Below, piece after piece: positions 15,501-22,641 of a stretch of DNA of 26,907 bases (position 1 is its first letter; every line of letters starts with the position of its first letter). Both the position numbers and the translations under genes were made by a program. This stretch comes from Clostridia bacterium (GTDB lineage: Bacteria > Bacillota > Dehalobacteriia > UBA4068). The notes under the pieces were generated by a model. The model saw only the letters and a list, made by a program, of their open reading frames with translations. It made no database searches and was not told where the DNA came from. The stretch covers positions 1 to 26,907 of the forward strand of contig JAAYYR010000058.1 of the NCBI GenBank assembly GCA_012515255.1, given 5' to 3'.

Positions 15501-16538
15501 TTATTCTTGGCTTTTCTTATCTTTATCAGACATGGTGCGCGAAAGTTCGCCGGCGATAAATTCCATCAGGGAAACAGTGCGGCTATAATTGAGTCGGGTG
15601 GGGCCGAGCACGCCGAGGCTGCCCGCTTTTTCGCCGTTGACGAAATAATTAGCCACAACCATGGAGCAATCCTGCGCGCCTTCTACCGGCATTTCGCCGC
15701 CGATGGTTACGGTCAGCTGGTCGCTGTCTGAAGTCTGCAGCAATTTTTCCACTTGCGGATCATCTTCGATGATCGACATCATGGAGCGCAGCTTTTCGAT
15801 ATCCTGAAACTCGGGCTGCGACAACATATTCATAATGCCGCCGGTGAATATTTTATGGGCGGTTTCTCCCGTTAATGTCTGTTCCAGTAAATCAAAGGCC
15901 TGCTCCGCCAATTTATCCTGGCGTTGAAAATCATAAAGCCGCTCGCGCAGCATATCATAGCTGATGTTTTTCAGCTCCGCGCCCACCAAGTATTGGCGCA
16001 GCTTTTGCTCGATCCGCGCCAGCTCCTCGGCATTGATCGGCAGGGGCAGCTCAAAGAGCTTATGCCGCACGATACCGGTTGAGGCAAGCAGAATCACCAA
16101 CACCTGATATTCATTGATCGATACTAACTGAAGATTGAGCAGATTGCCGCGCCCCTGCTCGGGAACTGCGGCGATAGAGGTATAATTGGTCAGGCGGGAA
16201 ATCATATTGCAGCAGGAGCGCATAAAGCTGTCCAGCTCGGAGAACTCGCCGCTCATAATTTCGCGCACTTGATGCCGTTGCGCCGAGGTTAGCGGCTCTC
16301 TTTGCATCATATTATCCACATAATAGCGGTAGCCTTTAGCCGAGGGGATGCGGCCCGCTGAAGTATGCGGTTGCTCAATATAGCCTTCCTCCTCAAGATC
16401 GCTCATCTCATTGCGAATCGTAGCGGGGGATACGCCTAAATCATATTTTTTGGATACCGCCCGCGAGCCGACAGGTTCGGCATTGGCGATATAATCCTTG
16501 ATGATGGCGTTCAGCACCTGTTTTTTTCTTTCTTCCAT
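15501..16538 (-). CDS. hrcA: Heat-inducible transcription repressor HrcA
   Basis: 345 residues, the normal size. The winged-helix DNA-binding domain is at the N-terminus (LNAIIKDYIANAEPVGSRAVSKKYDLGVSPATIRNEM, written here in its parts: VGSRAVSKK, then VSPATIRNEMSDLEEEGY, then PHTSAGRIPS). The C-terminal GAF-like dimerisation part ends in LGVLGPTRLNYSRTVSLM. HrcA binds CIRCE and represses class I heat-shock genes, with its folding aided by GroEL. AGAAGGAGGG precedes ATG 16538. The CIRCE palindrome lies 17 bp upstream of the start, so this operon is autoregulated. Confidence 0.98.
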   Translation of the reverse strand: MEERKKQVLNAIIKDYIANAEPVGSRAVSKKYDLGVSPATIRNEMSDLEEEGYIEQPHTSAGRIPSAKGYRYYVDNMMQREPLTSAQRHQVREIMSGEFSELDSFMRSCCNMISRLTNYTSIAAVPEQGRGNLLNLQLVSINEYQVLVILLASTGIVRHKLFELPLPINAEELARIEQKLRQYLVGAELKNISYDMLRERLYDFQRQDKLAEQAFDLLEQTLTGETAHKIFTGGIMNMLSQPEFQDIEKLRSMMSIIEDDPQVEKLLQTSDSDQLTVTIGGEMPVEGAQDCSMVVANYFVNGEKAGSLGVLGPTRLNYSRTVSLMEFIAGELSRTMSDKDKKSQE

Positions 16539-16554
16539 GGGTGCCCTCCTTCTG

Positions 16555-16581
16555 ATAGCACTCTCCCTCGTCGAGTGCTAA
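16555..16581 (-). promoter_or_regulatory. CIRCE operator (HrcA binding site)
   Basis: Inverted repeat TAGCACTC-N9-GAGTGCTA, with one mismatch at the outer edge to the consensus TTAGCACTC-N9-GAGTGCTAA. It lies between the promoter and hrcA on the minus strand, as in other Bacillota. Confidence 0.97.
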
Positions 16582-16585
16582 TAAT

Positions 16586-16614
16586 AGCTTACACCCTTAA
16601 CCAAATATTGTCAA
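16586..16614 (-). promoter_or_regulatory. Probable sigma-A promoter of the heat-shock operon
   Basis: On the minus strand TTGACA (16609-16614), 17 bp, TAAGCT (16586-16591). The -35 is perfect and the -10 is weak (3 of 6). CIRCE follows just downstream, so HrcA could block initiation or clearance. Confidence 0.6.
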
Positions 16615-16621
16615 GAAGAAT

Positions 16622-16652
16622 TTTGACCTTTGCGCAAAAAGTTTGACCTTTG
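16622..16652 (-). promoter_or_regulatory. Two CtsR-like half sites 20 bp apart
   Basis: The 11-mer TTTGACCTTTG (plus strand) occurs at 16622-16632 and 16642-16652. On the minus strand each contains GGTCAAA, the heptad of the CtsR operator. The usual CtsR site is two heptads 3 nt apart (10-bp period); here the period is exactly 20 bp, two helical turns. The site is just upstream of the heat-shock promoter -35. A palindrome TTTGCGCAAA (16629-16638) partly overlaps the first copy. Which protein binds is inference. Confidence 0.45.
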
Positions 16653-16789
16653 TATTCCCCCTGCTCTAGTGCTTGATTTTTCCGGCCGTCCGCCGGAGAA
16701 AATCCATTTTAGAGCGGCGGCCGGCATCCTTTTGGCTATAGACGCGCCTATGCCGTCCGCAATAATAGCGCTTGAAAAGCGCCTGGGTC

Positions 16790-16818
16790 TTTACAGCGCC
16801 GCTGCCGCATGATAAAAT
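16790..16818 (+). promoter_or_regulatory. Sigma-A promoter of pta
   Basis: TTTACA (16790-16795), 17 bp, TAAAAT (16813-16818), with TG just upstream of the -10 (extended -10). The start point would be near 16825, about 50 nt before ATG 16874. Confidence 0.75.
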
Positions 16819-16873
16819 ATCTTCTATATTTATAGGATTCAGCCAATGGCGAAATATATACGGAGGCGAAAAC

Positions 16874-17881
16874 ATGGACTTAATTGCACAGATACGCGAT
16901 AAAGCGCGGCAAGCAGGGCGGCATATTGTATTGGCCGAGGGCACGGAACAGCGCACCTTGATAGCCGCCGCGGCCATCGTCGCCGCAGGAATCGCCCGCA
17001 TCACCCTTTTGGGCCGTGAGGCTGAGATCAAAGCAGCGGCGGAACAGGCCCAAGTTGATCTCGACGGCATCACGCTGATCGATCCTGAAACCTCGCCGCT
17101 TTATGCGGATTTTACGGCTGAGTTTTTACGCCTGCGGGAGAAAAAAGGCATGACAGCCGATAAAGCCGCGGCAACGATGAAAAACCCGCTGTATTTTGGC
17201 GCAATGATGGTCTATCAGGGCGTTTGCCAGGGCATGGTGGCGGGCGCAGAGAATTCCACCGGCGATGTATTACGCCCGGCGCTGCAAATCATCAAGACCC
17301 GCCCCGGCGTGAGCATTGTTTCCGGCTCCTTCCTGATCATTTCGCCCAAGACGGAATACGGCGAGGGCGGCGTGATGATTTTCGCCGACTGCGCCGTCAA
17401 CCCCGAGCTGAACGCTGCGCAAATGGCGGAGGTCGCTTATTGCTCCGCGCTCACGGCGCAACATATAGCGGGCATCGAAGAGCCGCGCGTGGCCTTCCTT
17501 AGTTTTTCCACCAAGGGCAGCGCCAAAAACGAACTGGCGGAGACTGTGGCCGAGGCTGCCAAGATCGCCCGCGAGCGCTACCCGGATCTTTTATCCGATG
17601 GCGAGCTGCAGCTGGACGCTGCTATCGTGCCTAATGTCGGCGCGCTCAAGGCGCCCGGCAGCCCGGTCGCGGGCCGCGCCAATGTGCTGATCTTCCCTGA
17701 CTTGACATCCGGCAATATTTGCTACAAGGCCGTACAGCGCTTCGGCGGCGCGCAAGCCATTGGCCCCATCCTTCAGGGCATGGCCAAGCCGGTCAACGAT
17801 CTTTCGCGCGGCTGCTCTGTGGAGGATATTATCAATACTGTGGCCCTTGTCTGCTGCCAGGGCGCGGACTGCGGCTGCTAA
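16874..17881 (+). CDS. pta: Phosphate acetyltransferase
   Basis: 335 residues, the size of the short single-domain Pta of Bacillota. The enzyme interconverts acetyl-CoA and acetyl phosphate. Family blocks are IVLAEGTEQRTL, the middle VYQGVCQGMVAGAENSTGDVLRPALQII, then FADCAVNPEL, FLSFSTKGSAKNE and VAGRANVLIFPDLTSGNICYK, with GPILQGMAKPVNDLSRGCS near the end. TACGGAGGCG precedes ATG 16874; the longer reading frame from 16772 would add 34 unlikely residues. It is monocistronic, between its own promoter and a perfect terminator; ackA is not adjacent in the window. The C-terminus ends in an unusual Cys-rich stretch, CCQGADCGC. Confidence 0.95.
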   Translation: MDLIAQIRDKARQAGRHIVLAEGTEQRTLIAAAAIVAAGIARITLLGREAEIKAAAEQAQVDLDGITLIDPETSPLYADFTAEFLRLREKKGMTADKAAATMKNPLYFGAMMVYQGVCQGMVAGAENSTGDVLRPALQIIKTRPGVSIVSGSFLIISPKTEYGEGGVMIFADCAVNPELNAAQMAEVAYCSALTAQHIAGIEEPRVAFLSFSTKGSAKNELAETVAEAAKIARERYPDLLSDGELQLDAAIVPNVGALKAPGSPVAGRANVLIFPDLTSGNICYKAVQRFGGAQAIGPILQGMAKPVNDLSRGCSVEDIINTVALVCCQGADCGC

Positions 17882-17959
17882 GGAACGGCCGCACGAGGCA
17901 TGGCTCCCGCCGGGAAATGCCCGGCCAAGCATGCTGAAATAATTTACCTGCCGCATATA

Positions 17960-17993
17960 AAAAAGAGGGCGTCGTATACGACGCCCTCTTTTT
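17960..17993. terminator. Bidirectional Rho-independent terminator (pta / ribU)
   Basis: Perfect 17-bp inverted repeat with no spare bases at its centre, core GAGGGCGTCGTA, flanked by AAAAA and TTTTT. It lies between convergent pta and ribU and should serve both. Confidence 0.93.
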
Positions 17994-18007
17994 ATGTTTC
18001 CGCCGGC

Positions 18008-18682
18008 TTAGGCAGCCCGCTTGCGAATCAAATGCGCCAGCCGATGATAGACAAAATAGAGGATCAGCGAATTCAGTCCGGCCTTGATCAGGTTAAATGG
18101 GATCAAGCCGACTAAAAGCAGCCCTTTGACCGCATTATAAGCGTTGACCGCCGCTGCGCTATAACCGGCCGGATCATAGCCTTGCGAGAGGCCGTCCCAG
18201 AACAGGCGGGCCGCCTCACCCACCGGCACATCCATCAGTACCTTGGGCGTAAAGATGAAGTTAAGAGGTATCATGATAAGCGCCATAGCCAGGCTGCCGC
18301 AAACCAAAGCGATGATCATCGAGCCGCGGCGCTTTTTTAGCGCTTTCCATAACGAGACCGCGACCAGCACCAGGGTGCCGGAGGCAATTACATGCATGAG
18401 AAAGCCGATCGGCCCGTCATGCCCGAAAAGAAAAGCCTGGATTGCCGAGGCCGCAAGCAAAACGATCATCCCGGCAGGCGTTCCCATAGTGAAGGCGGCC
18501 AGCAATACCGGCACATCCGCCATATCATATTTGAGAAAAGGCGCGCCCGGCACAATGGGGAAGCAGACAAAAACGAGGATCGAGGAGATGGCGGTCAGCA
18601 TCGCCAGCTGCACCAGCCGCAGCGTTTGATCCTGCCTGCTGCTTTGATCAAGTGAACGGTGTAATAGGGTTTTTTCCGACAT
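18008..18682 (-). CDS. ribU: Riboflavin ECF transporter S component RibU
   Basis: 224 residues from ATG 18682. RibU is the membrane-embedded substrate-capture subunit of an energy-coupling factor transporter for riboflavin; it needs the shared EcfA/EcfA'/EcfT module, which is not in the window. About six hydrophobic segments are visible, and the family signature PFLKYDMADVPVLL is at about residues 48-61. ATG 18685 directly precedes it; AAAGGAG is 7 nt from 18682 and 4 nt from 18685, so 18682 is a little better. The 296-codon open frame reaches upstream through the riboswitch and is not real. Control by the FMN riboswitch supports the riboflavin assignment. Confidence 0.93.
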   Translation of the reverse strand: MSEKTLLHRSLDQSSRQDQTLRLVQLAMLTAISSILVFVCFPIVPGAPFLKYDMADVPVLLAAFTMGTPAGMIVLLAASAIQAFLFGHDGPIGFLMHVIASGTLVLVAVSLWKALKKRRGSMIIALVCGSLAMALIMIPLNFIFTPKVLMDVPVGEAARLFWDGLSQGYDPAGYSAAAVNAYNAVKGLLLVGLIPFNLIKAGLNSLILYFVYHRLAHLIRKRAA

Positions 18683-18718
18683 CATAACACTCCTTTGCCG
18701 GCTGTCGCAAACGGTATT

Positions 18719-18744
18719 AAAAAATCCCGCTAAACATAGCGGGA
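18719..18744 (-). terminator. Expression-platform terminator of the FMN riboswitch
   Basis: On the minus strand, stem TCCCGCTA/TAGCGGGA with loop TGTT followed by six T (18719-18724). It sits between the aptamer and ribU, so FMN binding should favour this terminator. A second hairpin with GCCGG..CCGGC arms at 18751-18771 lies just before it and may take part in the switch. Confidence 0.85.
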
Positions 18745-18775
18745 CGACAAGCCGGCGCATAAGCGCCCGGCTATG

Positions 18776-18915
18776 CCTTCTTCCATCCGGACTATACCGT
18801 CGGCTCAGGAATCGCACCTGATCTGCCGGCCTGCCAAAGGCAGGCTGCTCGCGGGCTTGTCGGCTCAAAGCCGCATCACCGCCGGTGGGGAATCGCACCC
18901 CGCCCCGAAGACAGC
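18776..18915 (-). ncRNA. FMN riboswitch (RFN element)
   Basis: On the minus strand it contains all hallmark blocks in order: GGGGCGGGGTGCGATTCCCC, ACCGGCGGTGATG, AAGCCCGCGAGC, a variable hairpin with GCCTGCC/GGCAGGC arms, ATTCCTGAGCCGACGGT and AGTCCGGATGGAAGAAGG. It senses FMN and ends transcription or blocks expression of ribU. Confidence 0.97.
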
Positions 18916-18935
18916 CTATATATTTGATCGATTAC

Positions 18936-18964
18936 ATTATATGCGCGCACGCCGTTGCTGTCAA
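18936..18964 (-). promoter_or_regulatory. Consensus sigma-A promoter of the ribU riboswitch transcript
   Basis: On the minus strand TTGACA (18959-18964), exactly 17 bp, TATAAT (18936-18941). The start point near 18929 lies about 14 nt before the aptamer. Confidence 0.92.
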
Positions 18965-19045
18965 GCGGGAAACACATCAACTCATACCCCCGGGCGCTAA
19001 GCGCCTGATGCCAAGACCGGCTCCTTGGCCGGACAGCGCCGCCAT

Positions 19046-19552
19046 TTAGCGCTTGCGGCCGAAAAAATCTTTGAGCAGGCCGGCAGCCTCGTCCGCCAAA
19101 ACACCGCCTGCCACCGCCACCGTATGATTAAGCAAGCCTTTGCCGCAAAGATCCAGCACGCTGCCGCAGGCGCCGGATTTCTGATCCGCCGCGCCAAAGA
19201 CGAGGCGGTCAATGCGGGCATTAATGATCGCGCCGGCGCACATCGGACAAGGTTCGAGCGTCACATAAAGCGTGGCGTCCGGCAGCCGCCAGCCGCCAAG
19301 CGCGGCGCAGGCCTCGCGGATGGCAATCATCTCAGCGTGCAAAGTAGCGTCGCGTCCAGCCTCGCGCTGATTCCAGCCGCGGCCCACGATCCGGCCGCCC
19401 GCCACCACCAAAGCGCCCACCGGCACCTCGTCCTCGGCAGCGGCACGCGCGGCCAAAGCCAAAGCCTGGCGCATCAGTAACTCATCCCGCTGCTCCGGCG
19501 TCAAAGCGGCCCAATCGGATTGCGGCGGCTGTTTCGCGCAATCCTGACTCAT
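19046..19552 (-). CDS. tadA: tRNA-specific adenosine deaminase TadA
   Basis: 168 residues. TadA deaminates A34 to inosine in tRNA-Arg(ACG). Zinc ligands and catalytic base are His72 and Glu74 in HAEMIAI, and Cys102 and Cys105 in PCPMCAGAI. The N-terminal helix and EVPVGALVV match the family, and NARIDRLVFGAADQKSGACGS is the usual continuation. The first 20 residues (MSQDCAKQPPQSDWAALTPE) are longer than usual, but the ATG overlaps the previous stop as ATGA, so coupling supports this start. It is the second gene of a two-gene unit with a nicotinamidase-like hydrolase. I see no clear terminator after it; a short hairpin with GGCGC/GCGCC arms at 18993-19005 is weak. Confidence 0.95.
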   Translation of the reverse strand: MSQDCAKQPPQSDWAALTPEQRDELLMRQALALAARAAAEDEVPVGALVVAGGRIVGRGWNQREAGRDATLHAEMIAIREACAALGGWRLPDATLYVTLEPCPMCAGAIINARIDRLVFGAADQKSGACGSVLDLCGKGLLNHTVAVAGGVLADEAAGLLKDFFGRKR

Positions 19553-20103
19553 ATAATCTCCACATTAAGACAATCGCGCAGATGGCGGAGCGCCCATTCC
19601 TGACCATGCTCAAAAATGGTGGCGCAGCAGTCCGCAGGCACCTTGACCCGGTAGCCTTCGTAAACAGCGGCGATCACGGTATGCAGCACGCAGATATCGG
19701 TGCAAACGCCGGCCACAATCAGCTCGTCGACGCCACGGCTGCGCAGCAGATAATCAAGCGGCGTGCCAAAGAATGCGGAATAGCGCAGCTTCGGCACATA
19801 GACGATGCGGTCGCTGCCCTGCTCCTGCATACGGCGCACAAAAGCGCCGGTTTGGCCGTAAATTTCCGCGCCCCAACTCCCCGCGAGATTATGAGGCGGG
19901 AAAAGCGCCGCTTCCGGGTCGAAAGGATCGCCCTGATGATGCTCGTCATTGCAGATGAACACAAAATACTGCCGCGCCAGGGCTTGCTCGGCTTGCCTGA
20001 GGATATTTCCGTCCAAAGCCTGGCCTGCCGCGCCGCAGCTCATTGCGCCCGCATCCGCGATAAAATCATTACTGTAGTCGACAATTAGCAAAGCGCCTGT
20101 CAT
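19549..20103 (-). CDS. Nicotinamidase-like cysteine hydrolase
   Basis: 184 residues from ATG 20103. It has the isochorismatase fold with catalytic Asp9 (LLIVDYSNDF), Lys105 (PKLRYSAF) and Cys138 (GVCTDICVLHT). It also has the metal-site pattern of PncA-type nicotinamidases: Asp53, His55 and His71 (NDEHHQGDPFDPE, then FPPHNLAGSWG). Nicotinamidase turns nicotinamide into nicotinate for NAD recycling. The assignment is good at family level but the exact substrate is unproven. GGGGAGGG ends 6 nt before 20103; starts at 20109 and 20157 fit the ribosome binding site less well. Its end overlaps tadA as ATGA. Confidence 0.85.
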   Translation of the reverse strand: MTGALLIVDYSNDFIADAGAMSCGAAGQALDGNILRQAEQALARQYFVFICNDEHHQGDPFDPEAALFPPHNLAGSWGAEIYGQTGAFVRRMQEQGSDRIVYVPKLRYSAFFGTPLDYLLRSRGVDELIVAGVCTDICVLHTVIAAVYEGYRVKVPADCCATIFEHGQEWALRHLRDCLNVEII

Positions 20104-20191
20104 CTTCATCCCTCCCCATGCCCCTATCGACAGATTTGGCAAAAAACAGCAGCTCAACAGCTATATCGGCTCATGAACCTGCTTTGAGTGG

Positions 20192-20220
20192 ATTATAACA
20201 TTTTTTTTTGGCGGCAGCAA
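20192..20220 (-). promoter_or_regulatory. Promoter of the nicotinamidase-tadA unit
   Basis: On the minus strand TTGCTG (20215-20220), 17 bp including an A-tract, TATAAT (20192-20197). The leader would be about 80 nt. Confidence 0.7.
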
Positions 20221-20229
20221 GCGCATCAC

Positions 20230-20258
20230 TTGACGCGGCTGGACAAAAAGGGTAAACT
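20230..20258 (+). promoter_or_regulatory. Probable promoter of the tRNA-Arg gene
   Basis: TTGACG (20230-20235), 17 bp, TAAACT (20253-20258), about 70 bp before the tRNA. It lies next to the divergent nicotinamidase promoter (20192-20220). Confidence 0.55.
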
Positions 20259-20328
20259 TGTTTTGTTATGTTTTGCGCCAAAGCGCAGCTTAACTTTGGT
20301 GCGGTCAAGCCGCAGCCACTTTTTACCT

Positions 20329-20404
20329 GCGCCCGTAGCTCAGCGGATAGAGCATCCGCCTCCTAAGCGGAGGGTCGCGCGTTCAAGTCGCGCCGGGCGC
20401 GCCA
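20329..20404 (+). tRNA. tRNA-Arg (anticodon CCT)
   Basis: 76 nt. Acceptor GCGCCCG pairs with CGGGCGC; the D arm is GCTC-loop-GAGC; the anticodon stem TCCGC/GCGGA holds loop CTCCTAA, giving anticodon CCT for AGG; the T loop is GTTCAAGTC in stem GCGC/GCGC context. Discriminator G and CCA are encoded (20401-20404). Confidence 0.96.
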
Positions 20405-20442
20405 AATTGACTATAAAATAATTTTCCCAAGGGGGTCTTTGG

Positions 20443-20607
20443 ATGCCGGATTACAAATCGATGTACTACCACTTGGCAGGACGAGTGGCAGGGGCCATCG
20501 AAGCGTTGGAAGCGATTACCGAAACACTCAAGCAGGCGCAGCAGACCACGGAAGATATGTTCATGAACAGCACGGACGAGGAAGACTTGGACGATAAGCT
20601 GGAATAA
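20443..20607 (+). CDS. Small protein of 54 residues, function unknown
   Basis: ATG 20443 with AAGGGGG seven bases upstream, stop TAA 20605-20607. It starts MPDYKSMYYHLAGRVAGAIE and looks like one amphipathic helix of about 35 residues followed by an acidic tail (STDEEDLDDKLE). It recalls the small uncharacterised helical proteins of Bacillota that begin with a DYKxxYxxL-type sequence, but I cannot name a family. It lies 38 bp after tRNA-Arg and 55 bp before a tautomerase gene, all on the same strand, and may be co-transcribed with them. The good ribosome binding site and the tight fit support a real gene. Confidence 0.75.
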   Translation: MPDYKSMYYHLAGRVAGAIEALEAITETLKQAQQTTEDMFMNSTDEEDLDDKLE

Positions 20608-20662
20608 TTCTTTTCCATTGTTATTATAAAAGACAAGGCATTTCGCCACAGGAGGTTTTCAC

Positions 20663-20896
20663 ATGCCTTATATCGCAATTAAATCATTTCCCAAAGATCA
20701 GGCGACCAAGGAATTGGTTGTTGAGAAAATTAATGAGATTTTTTTAGAGCTTTGGGGCTGCCCACAGGAAGCAATCACCGTTTCAATTGAAGATGTGGCG
20801 CCTGAAGATTGGCATGAAAAAGTCGTCAAGCCTGAGATTGAGCCTAAAAAAGAAAATATGATGATCCTGTCCGGTAAAAAATGCTATAAATCATGA
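20663..20896 (+). CDS. 4-oxalocrotonate tautomerase family protein (PptA-like)
   Basis: 77 residues. Pro2, which becomes the N-terminal catalytic base after Met removal, follows the start (MPYIAIKSFP). The helix and second strand ITVSIEDVAPEDW continue the fold, and the pattern W....EI.P resembles PptA/YdcE rather than the shorter XylH-type enzymes. These enzymes shift keto-enol equilibria of unsaturated acids; the natural substrate is unknown. CAGGAGG precedes the ATG at good spacing. It follows the 54-residue gene after 55 bp. The role in the cell is not predictable from the context. Confidence 0.85.
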   Translation: MPYIAIKSFPKDQATKELVVEKINEIFLELWGCPQEAITVSIEDVAPEDWHEKVVKPEIEPKKENMMILSGKKCYKS

Positions 20897-21186
20897 TAAT
20901 ATAATCTGTATCTGAAAATATACCTTTTCCGCCATCTTTACCAATGGCGCGGATGAAGCCCCGGCAAAAATCTCTATTGCCCGGCAACCGGTGATTTTAC
21001 GGCTGCCTCATCGCTCCTGGTTTTAGCCAAAAGCCAAGGCGGCAATGTCTTTTTGCTTTACAGAGCCAGACCGCCACATTCATGCTTACCGCGCCCTCTT
21101 AATGCGCTTTGACCAGCGTGTTCAGGGGCGCTGCCGCCTTAACGTAATTTTCATCCGGGATTACCGCCCGGTACAGAAGGAGAAAA

Positions 21187-22638
21187 ATGCCTGATCTTGC
21201 GCAAGAAAATGCGCCTTTATATGAAGCGCTGGAGCAATTCCGGCAGCGCCGGGTCGTGCCTTTCGACGTACCGGGCCATAAACGCGGCCGCGGCAATCCG
21301 GAGCTGGTCAAATTCCTCGGCGAAAAATGCCTGAGCATCGACGTCAATTCGATGAAGCCGCTCGATAATCTCGGCCACCCCAGCTCGGTGATTCTCGAAG
21401 CGGAGCAGCTGGCGGCCGAGGCCTTCGGCGCCGCCCACGCTTATTTCATCGTCGGCGGCACTACAGCCGCTGTACAGAGCATGCTGCTCTATGCCTGCCG
21501 CGAGGGCGAAAAAATCATCCTGCCGCGCAATGTGCATCAAAGCGTGGTCAATACTTTGGTGCTCTCCGGCGCTATGCCGATCTATGTCGACCCGGAGGTG
21601 GAGCCGCGGCTCGGCATTCCGCTTGGCATGAGATTGGCCGCTGTGGAGGCCGCCATCGCCGCGCATCCCGACGCCAAGGCGGTGCTGGTCAATAACCCCA
21701 CATATTATGGCGTTTGCTCGCGGATCGAGGCCATAGCCGAGCTGGCGCATCGCCATAATATGCTGCTGCTTGCCGATGAGGCGCATGGCGCGCATTTCTA
21801 CTTCGGCGCGGATTTTCCGGCGGCGGCAATGGCGGCCGGCGCTGATCTGGCCGCGGTGAGCATGCATAAGTCGGGCGGCAGCCTTACCCAAAGCTCGATC
21901 CTGCTGGCCGGGGCGGCTATTGATGCGGGCGGCCTGCGCCAGACGATCAACCTCACCCAAACCACCAGCGCCTCTTATCTGCTACTTGCGAGCCTGGATC
22001 TCTCACGGCGCAACCTGGCCTTAAACGGCCGCGAAATCTTCGCCAAGGTGCGGCAGCTTTCAGCCTACGCCAGGGATGAAATCAATCTGATCGGCGGTTA
22101 TGTGGCTTATGGCAAAGAGCTGATCAATCATGACAGCATCTATGATTTCGACGATACCAAGCTCTCGGTTTTTACCCTCGATATCGGCCTGGCCGGTATT
22201 GAGGTCTATGATTTATTGCGCGATGAATACGATATCCAGGCCGAATTCGGCGATGTGGGCAATATGCTCGCCTATATCTCGATCGGCGACCGGCCGCGCG
22301 ATATCGAGCGCCTCGTCAACGCGCTCGCGGAGATCAAGCGACGCTTTGGCCGCACCCCGATCGCCCTGCCGGTACAGGCCTATCCCGAGCCGCGGCTTAT
22401 GCTCTCGCCGCAGCAGGCCTATTTCGCGGCCAAGACGACCCTGCCCATCAGCGCGTCGGCCGGCCGGGTCAGCGGCGAATCTGTGCTCTGTTATCCGCCC
22501 GGCATCCCGGTGCTGGCGCCGGGAGAAATGATTACGCCGGAGATTATCGACTATATCCGCTTCAGCAAGGACAAGGGCTGCCTGGTCACCGGCACCCGCG
22601 ACCAGGCGGTCGAATTGATTGACGTGGTGGAGGAGTAG
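21187..22638 (+). CDS. speA: PLP-dependent amino acid decarboxylase, probably arginine decarboxylase
   Basis: 483 residues, the short fold type I Orn/Lys/Arg decarboxylase of Bacillota without the wing domain. It converts arginine to agmatine if the name is right. Motifs are FDVPGHKRGRGN at the N-terminus, VGGTTAAVQSM, NPTYYGVC and DEAHGAH, and the PLP lysine is Lys228 in SMHKSGGSLTQSS. The C-terminal part has the expected SGESVLCYPPGIPVLAPGE. Arginine is preferred over lysine or ornithine because agmatinase is encoded two genes later. AGAAGGAG precedes ATG 21187. The 290-bp region before it (20897-21186) has a small hairpin with CGCCAT/ATGGCG arms at 20930-20949 and no promoter or riboswitch I could support. 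speE follows after 3 bp. Confidence 0.87.
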   Translation: MPDLAQENAPLYEALEQFRQRRVVPFDVPGHKRGRGNPELVKFLGEKCLSIDVNSMKPLDNLGHPSSVILEAEQLAAEAFGAAHAYFIVGGTTAAVQSMLLYACREGEKIILPRNVHQSVVNTLVLSGAMPIYVDPEVEPRLGIPLGMRLAAVEAAIAAHPDAKAVLVNNPTYYGVCSRIEAIAELAHRHNMLLLADEAHGAHFYFGADFPAAAMAAGADLAAVSMHKSGGSLTQSSILLAGAAIDAGGLRQTINLTQTTSASYLLLASLDLSRRNLALNGREIFAKVRQLSAYARDEINLIGGYVAYGKELINHDSIYDFDDTKLSVFTLDIGLAGIEVYDLLRDEYDIQAEFGDVGNMLAYISIGDRPRDIERLVNALAEIKRRFGRTPIALPVQAYPEPRLMLSPQQAYFAAKTTLPISASAGRVSGESVLCYPPGIPVLAPGEMITPEIIDYIRFSKDKGCLVTGTRDQAVELIDVVEE

Positions 22639-22641
22639 CCT

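Noticed and set aside
16675..16704. Terminator in the hrcA-pta intergenic region
   Set aside because: The GATTTTTCCGGC stem has one bulge and lies between divergent promoters, where a terminator has no gene to serve; left as an unexplained inverted repeat.
18683..18898. N-terminal extension of ribU
   Set aside because: It would translate the FMN riboswitch and its terminator on the minus strand.
18965..19045. SRP RNA gene near tadA
   Set aside because: scr/ffs often lies near tadA in Bacillota, but the GGAGGTAGCGGTG-type core is absent.
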